Below, in pieces: positions 13,375-16,396 of a stretch of 16,396 nucleotides of DNA. Below the pieces are notes generated by a model that was not told the DNA's origin, ran no database searches, and saw only the letters and a program-made list of their open reading frames with translations. The first letter of the stretch is position 1; each line of letters starts with the position of its first letter. A program made the translations under genes and the position numbers. The DNA comes from Thermococcus sp. (lineage in GTDB: Archaea; Methanobacteriota_B; Thermococci; Thermococcales; Thermococcaceae): NCBI GenBank assembly GCA_027062125.1, contig JAMOTW010000206.1, positions 1 through 16,396 on the forward strand. Direction: 5' to 3'.

Positions 13375-13391
13375 TATCACTGCTAGTGATA
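13375..13391. promoter_or_regulatory. Thermococcales Glycolytic Motif (TGM), operator for Tgr/TrmBL1
   Basis: TATCAC-TGCTA-GTGATA is an exact match to the TGM consensus TATCAC-N5-GTGATA. TGM is bound by Tgr (TrmBL1), a TrmB-family regulator released by maltodextrin-type sugars. It lies downstream of the TATA of the glucanotransferase gene, overlapping the predicted start, the position associated with repression. For the minus-strand gene the same site is upstream of BRE/TATA, the position associated with activation. Confidence 0.88.
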
Positions 13392-13414
13392 ACAGTGCTG
13401 GTGGGTGGTTGCCA

Positions 13415-15373
13415 ATGGTGAACTTTATCTTCGGTATCCATAACCATCAACCCCTCGGGAATTTTGGGTGGGTCTTCGAGAGCGCCTACGACAGGTCTTA
13501 CCGTCCCTTCATGGAAACCCTCGAGGAGTACCCGAACATGAAGGCGGCGGTTCACTACTCAGGTCCCCTTCTCGAGTGGCTAGCCGAGAACAGGCCCGAG
13601 CACATCGAGCTAATCCGCTCGCTCGTGAGGAAGGGCCAGCTGGAGATAGTGGTGGCCGGCTTCTACGAGCCTGTCCTGGCCGCCATCCCCAAGGAGGACA
13701 GGATTGAGCAGATAAACCTCCTGAAGGAATTCGCGAAGAAGCTCGGCTACGACGCCAGGGGCGTCTGGCTCACCGAGCGCGTCTGGCAGCCAGAGCTCGT
13801 CAAGAGCCTCCGTGAGGCTGGAATCGAGTACGTCATCGTCGACGACTACCACTTCATGAGCGCCGGTCTCGCCAAGGAGGAGCTTTACTGGCCGTACTAC
13901 ACCGAGGACGGCGGGGAGGTAATAGCCGTCTTCCCGATAGACGAGAAGCTCCGCTACCTCATCCCGTTCCGCCCCGTTGAGAAAACGCTTGAATACCTCC
14001 ACAGCCTTGACAACGGTGACGAGAGCAGGGTCGCTGTCTTCCACGACGACGGTGAGAAGTTCGGTGTCTGGCCGGGAACCTACGAGTGGGTCTACGAGAA
14101 GGGCTGGCTCAGGGAGTTCTTTGACAGGATTTCGAGCGATGAGAGGATAAACCTGATGCTCTACTCCGAGTACCTCGCGAGGTTCAAGCCCCGTGGGCTG
14201 GTTTACCTCCCAATTGCCTCCTACTTCGAGATGAGCGAGTGGTCCCTCCCGGCAAAGCAGGCAAAGCTCTTCGTCGAGTTCGTTGAAAAGCTCAAGGGGC
14301 AGGGCCAGTTCGAGAAGTACCGCGTCTTCGTCCGCGGTGGCATATGGAAGAACTTCTTCTTCAAGTACCCGGAGAGCAACTACATGCACAAGCGCATGCT
14401 GATGGTGAGCAAGCTGGTGAGGGAGGACCCCGAGGCGAGGAGGTTCGTCCTCAAGGCCCAGTGCAACGACGCCTACTGGCACGGCGTCTTCGGAGGGGTC
14501 TACCTCCCGCACCTCCGCAGGGCGGTCTGGGAGAACATCATAAGGGCCAACGGCTTCGCTTCCACTGGAAACTTCGTCCGCGACATAGACTTCGACGGCA
14601 GGGACGAGGTGTTCATCGAGGACGAGAACTTCTACGCCGTCTTCAAGCCGGCCTACGGTGGGGCGCTCTTCGAGTTCAGCTCAAAGAGGAAGGCAGTGAA
14701 CTACAACGACGTGCTCGCGAGGCGCTGGGAGCACTACCATGAGGTTCCCGAGGCGGCAACACCTGAGGAGGAAGACGGAGAGGGCGTGGCGAGTATACAT
14801 GAGGTTGGAAAGCAGATTCCCGACGAGATAAGGCGCGAGCTGGCCTACGATAACCACCTGAGGGCCATCCTCCAGGACCACTTCATCGAGCCCGAGACGA
14901 CCCTCGACGAGTACAGGCTGAACCGCTATATTGAACTCGGCGACTTCCTTACCGGCGCCTACGACTTCGGCCTCTTCGACGGCGGCCTGTCCCTCGAGAG
15001 GGAAGGCACCGTCGCGGGGAGGCCTGCTAAGGTGGAGAAGACCTTCCACCTCACAGAGGACGGCTTCGCGGTGGACTACACCGTCAGGAGCGAGGCAAGG
15101 GCCCTCTTCGGCGTCGAGCTCAACCTCGCAGTCCACAGCGTCATGGAGGAGCCTGCCGACTTCGAGGCGAAGAGTATTGAGGTCAACGACCCCTACGGCA
15201 TTGGGAAGGTGAGGATAGAGCTCGATAGAAAGGCGAGGGTCTGGAAGTACCCGATAAAGACCCTCAGCCAGAGCGAGGCCGGCTGGGACTTCGTCCAGCA
15301 GGGCGTCAGCTACACGGTGCTGTTCCCGGTGGAGGGGGAGCTGAGGTTCAGGCTCTTCTTCCGGGAGCTCTGA
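13415..15373 (+). CDS. 4-alpha-glucanotransferase, GH57 family
   Basis: A 652-residue cytoplasmic enzyme that transfers alpha-1,4-glucan chains between maltooligosaccharides, so that starch fragments taken up by the cell can be used. It follows the T. litoralis 4-alpha-glucanotransferase closely (659 residues there). GH57 motifs are HNHQP (9-13), AGFYEPVL (81-88), WLTERVWQPE with the nucleophile at E121, and FHDDGEKFGVWPG with the acid/base at D212. Both correspond, with a two-residue shift, to E123 and D214 of the T. litoralis enzyme. The C-terminal half is the usual beta-sandwich domain. The ATG at 13415 is chosen because GGTGGGTGG precedes it and the family begins at this point; upstream in-frame codons lie in the promoter. 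No signal peptide. A TGM operator implies repression by Tgr/TrmBL1 without maltodextrin. Alpha-amylase side activity is possible. Confidence 0.96.
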   Translation: MVNFIFGIHNHQPLGNFGWVFESAYDRSYRPFMETLEEYPNMKAAVHYSGPLLEWLAENRPEHIELIRSLVRKGQLEIVVAGFYEPVLAAIPKEDRIEQINLLKEFAKKLGYDARGVWLTERVWQPELVKSLREAGIEYVIVDDYHFMSAGLAKEELYWPYYTEDGGEVIAVFPIDEKLRYLIPFRPVEKTLEYLHSLDNGDESRVAVFHDDGEKFGVWPGTYEWVYEKGWLREFFDRISSDERINLMLYSEYLARFKPRGLVYLPIASYFEMSEWSLPAKQAKLFVEFVEKLKGQGQFEKYRVFVRGGIWKNFFFKYPESNYMHKRMLMVSKLVREDPEARRFVLKAQCNDAYWHGVFGGVYLPHLRRAVWENIIRANGFASTGNFVRDIDFDGRDEVFIEDENFYAVFKPAYGGALFEFSSKRKAVNYNDVLARRWEHYHEVPEAATPEEEDGEGVASIHEVGKQIPDEIRRELAYDNHLRAILQDHFIEPETTLDEYRLNRYIELGDFLTGAYDFGLFDGGLSLEREGTVAGRPAKVEKTFHLTEDGFAVDYTVRSEARALFGVELNLAVHSVMEEPADFEAKSIEVNDPYGIGKVRIELDRKARVWKYPIKTLSQSEAGWDFVQQGVSYTVLFPVEGELRFRLFFREL

Positions 15374-15418
15374 CTTTCCAACTTTCAAATTTTCTTAATT
15401 TCCAAAATTGTTTTAAAC
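15374..15418 (+). terminator. T-rich tail of the glucanotransferase gene, with TATA-like elements for the next gene
   Basis: This AT-rich stretch has several short T-runs (TTTCC, AATTTTCTT) directly after the stop and may end transcription. It also holds CTTAATTT (15395-15402) and TTTTAAAC (15411-15418), either of which could be the TATA of the membrane protein gene starting at 15446. The division between the two functions is uncertain. Confidence 0.4.
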
Positions 15419-15445
15419 CCTTTTTACGAACTTGGGTGGGGGATT

Positions 15446-15934
15446 GTGGTGATAGAGGACGCCGCTAAAAACGCCGTCATTGGACAGGTAATCCTCATGT
15501 TCTCTGCCCTATTAGGGGTTGTTTTTGGGTTCTTTCTGTGGCTCTTCGGCTTCGGGATGTTTCTCCTCGGTATGAGCGGTTTCTCGGACGTCTTTGGGGA
15601 GCCCAGGATATTCCGCTTCTCCCTCCTGGCAGGTGGTTTGGGCCTTTTCTCTGGGATTCTGCTTCTGAGTGGTCTACTTAAGGCCGGCCTCATAGTTCTG
15701 GGGATGGCGTACCTCTTCGAGATAGCCGCCAACTACCTCCTCTACGTTGAATCGGGGGTTCCTGCTGTTATATGGGGCTACGTCCTGATGCTCATCGGCG
15801 TGCCGCTTCTCGCCGTTGGAATCGGGGCGCTCCTCATAATAGCCGGGAGGATAATGGTGATCTACGGCTACCACTCAATCCCCGAGATCTACAGGATAAA
15901 GAGAAAAGCCCGGGAGCACGTGGGGCTGGGCTGA
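15446..15934 (+). CDS. Hypothetical four-helix membrane protein
   Basis: A 162-residue, very hydrophobic protein not recognised as any named family. About four transmembrane segments are visible: residues 11-38 (IGQVILMFSALLGVVFGFFLWLF region), 53-74, 76-94 and 108-136 (VIWGYVLMLIGVPLLAVGIGALLI region). It ends with a short basic cytoplasmic tail (YRIKRKAREHVGLG), consistent with the positive-inside rule. No catalytic or metal-binding motif is seen. The start is GTG at 15446, three bases after GGGTGGGGG; a second GTG follows immediately and could also serve. It is convergent with the next gene. Codon use matches its neighbours. Reality as a gene is likely; function unknown. Confidence 0.78.
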   Translation: MVIEDAAKNAVIGQVILMFSALLGVVFGFFLWLFGFGMFLLGMSGFSDVFGEPRIFRFSLLAGGLGLFSGILLLSGLLKAGLIVLGMAYLFEIAANYLLYVESGVPAVIWGYVLMLIGVPLLAVGIGALLIIAGRIMVIYGYHSIPEIYRIKRKAREHVGLG

Positions 15935-15966
15935 GATACCTGGTGCCGGAAGGTATGATCATTGGC

Positions 15967-15973
15967 AAAAAAA
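15967..15973 (-). terminator. T-run terminator of the surface-protein gene
   Basis: Seven A residues on the plus strand give seven T on the minus strand, about 30 bases after the stop at 16002, fitting an archaeal U-tract terminator. Confidence 0.6.
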
Positions 15974-16001
15974 TGGAAATTGGGAATTCAGTGACTGTTC
16001 C

Positions 16002-16396
16002 TCATTCTTTTCTTCCAACGTATGCCACGATCGAAAGGGTCGCGAGCAGAAGCAACGGGATGTTGGAGGAGAACGGCACCTGGGTGAGGTCAACGGTCGT
16101 GAGGGTGTTGCCGTTGTCCGTCATGGCGTCGAAGCCCTGACAAATACTATCTGCTCCAAGACCTTCGTAAACGGTTGCGGTCAGTCCAATCGTTCCGGAG
16201 GGGTTTCCTATTATTGTTCTGGGAATTTGCATTTCTACCACGTTGTTGAGGGCCACGAAGACGGTATCTGACGGGTCGTTGAGTGCAACGTTGTTCCAGC
16301 TCGCGTCGTAGACGTCGAGGAACTCGGGGACCCCGTCGCTTACGCCGGGCTTGTTGAGTATTGCGTAGGCCCTGTAGTCTATTGAGCCGTTGTTGT
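16002..16396 (-). CDS. C-terminal part of a large secreted protein with a terminal membrane anchor (cut by window edge)
   Basis: The minus-strand frame is open from the right edge of the window to a TGA at 16002, giving at least 130 residues; the methionine at 16256 is internal, not a start. The visible part is rich in Asn, Asp and Thr (NNGSIDYRAYAILNKPG, EFLDVYDASWNNVALND) and looks like a beta-sandwich. It contains VFVALNNVVEMQIPRTIIG, similar in style to DOMON/CBM9-like domains of archaeal pullulanases and binding proteins. It ends with a transmembrane helix (IPLLLLATLSIVAYVG) and a short basic RKE, a common archaeal surface anchor. The N-terminal domains, and therefore the function, lie outside the window; a cell-surface glycan-active or binding protein is a reasonable guess. 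Confidence 0.75.
   Translation of the reverse strand, partial: NNGSIDYRAYAILNKPGVSDGVPEFLDVYDASWNNVALNDPSDTVFVALNNVVEMQIPRTIIGNPSGTIGLTATVYEGLGADSICQGFDAMTDNGNTLTTVDLTQVPFSSNIPLLLLATLSIVAYVGRKE

Noticed and set aside
13334..13414. 27-residue N-terminal extension of the glucanotransferase
   Set aside because: It would be translated from codons upstream of or within TATA and the TGM; the family starts at MVNFIFGIHNHQP and this ATG has a good ribosome binding site.
15935..16001. Possible small RNA in the gap after the membrane protein gene
   Set aside because: Only a short A/T run is present; no C/D, H/ACA or promoter pattern could be supported.

Overview
The window almost certainly comes from a hyperthermophilic euryarchaeon of the order Thermococcales, most likely Thermococcus. 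The evidence is archaeal promoters (BRE plus TATA about 25 bp before starts), GGTGA/GGAGG ribosome binding sites, a GH57 4-alpha-glucanotransferase close to the T. litoralis enzyme, an MfnA-type decarboxylase, archaeal box C/D guide RNAs and an exact copy of the Thermococcales Glycolytic Motif (TGM). No rRNA, tRNA, CRISPR array, insertion sequence or prophage was seen, and no gap between genes exceeds about 300 bases.

Region 1 (1-2500, minus strand) is a sulfate-activation operon. It reads: small ribbon-helix-helix regulator, ATP sulfurylase (sat), DHH phosphoesterase, then the first codons of a further gene cut by the window edge. Its promoter carries three exact 10-bp-spaced TTTAAT repeats, a candidate operator. 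Region 2 (2500-3470) holds a VapBC-like toxin-antitoxin pair on the minus strand, flanked by two small plus-strand genes that look like textbook 51-nt (C to D) box C/D sRNAs. Each has a TATA element correctly spaced from its C box. Their four guides match, from memory of archaeal rRNA, the 23S A-loop, the 16S 3' end, 16S helix 27 and 16S helix 44.

Region 3 (3545-9787) contains housekeeping and accessory genes: a CDF metal exporter; a convergent AAA ATPase with a DUF234-type C-terminus; mfnA (aspartate/tyrosine decarboxylase, probably beta-alanine for CoA); a CPA2 Na+/H+ antiporter preceded by a small DUF131-like membrane protein; and, divergently, a HAD hydrolase overlapping a dolichol-kinase-like membrane protein. 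Two minus-strand promoters here have their TATA boxes built around the TAA stop codon of the gene upstream.

Region 4 (9866-15373) is a divergent carbohydrate locus. A secreted protein of about 1137 residues, made of DOMON/CBM9-like domains with a recent 618-bp internal duplication and no catalytic domain, faces a cytoplasmic 4-alpha-glucanotransferase. A single TGM operator and what looks like one shared TATA box lie between them. TGM is the site of the Tgr/TrmBL1 maltodextrin-responsive regulator, so the two genes are probably controlled together by alpha-glucan supply. Region 5 (15440-16396) has a small four-helix membrane protein of unknown function and, convergent to it, the C-terminal end of a surface protein anchored by a final transmembrane helix.

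The strongest candidates for something undescribed are the two guide RNA genes around vapBC, the single-TGM divergent promoter with its non-catalytic binding protein, and the RHH-sat operon with its periodic operator.
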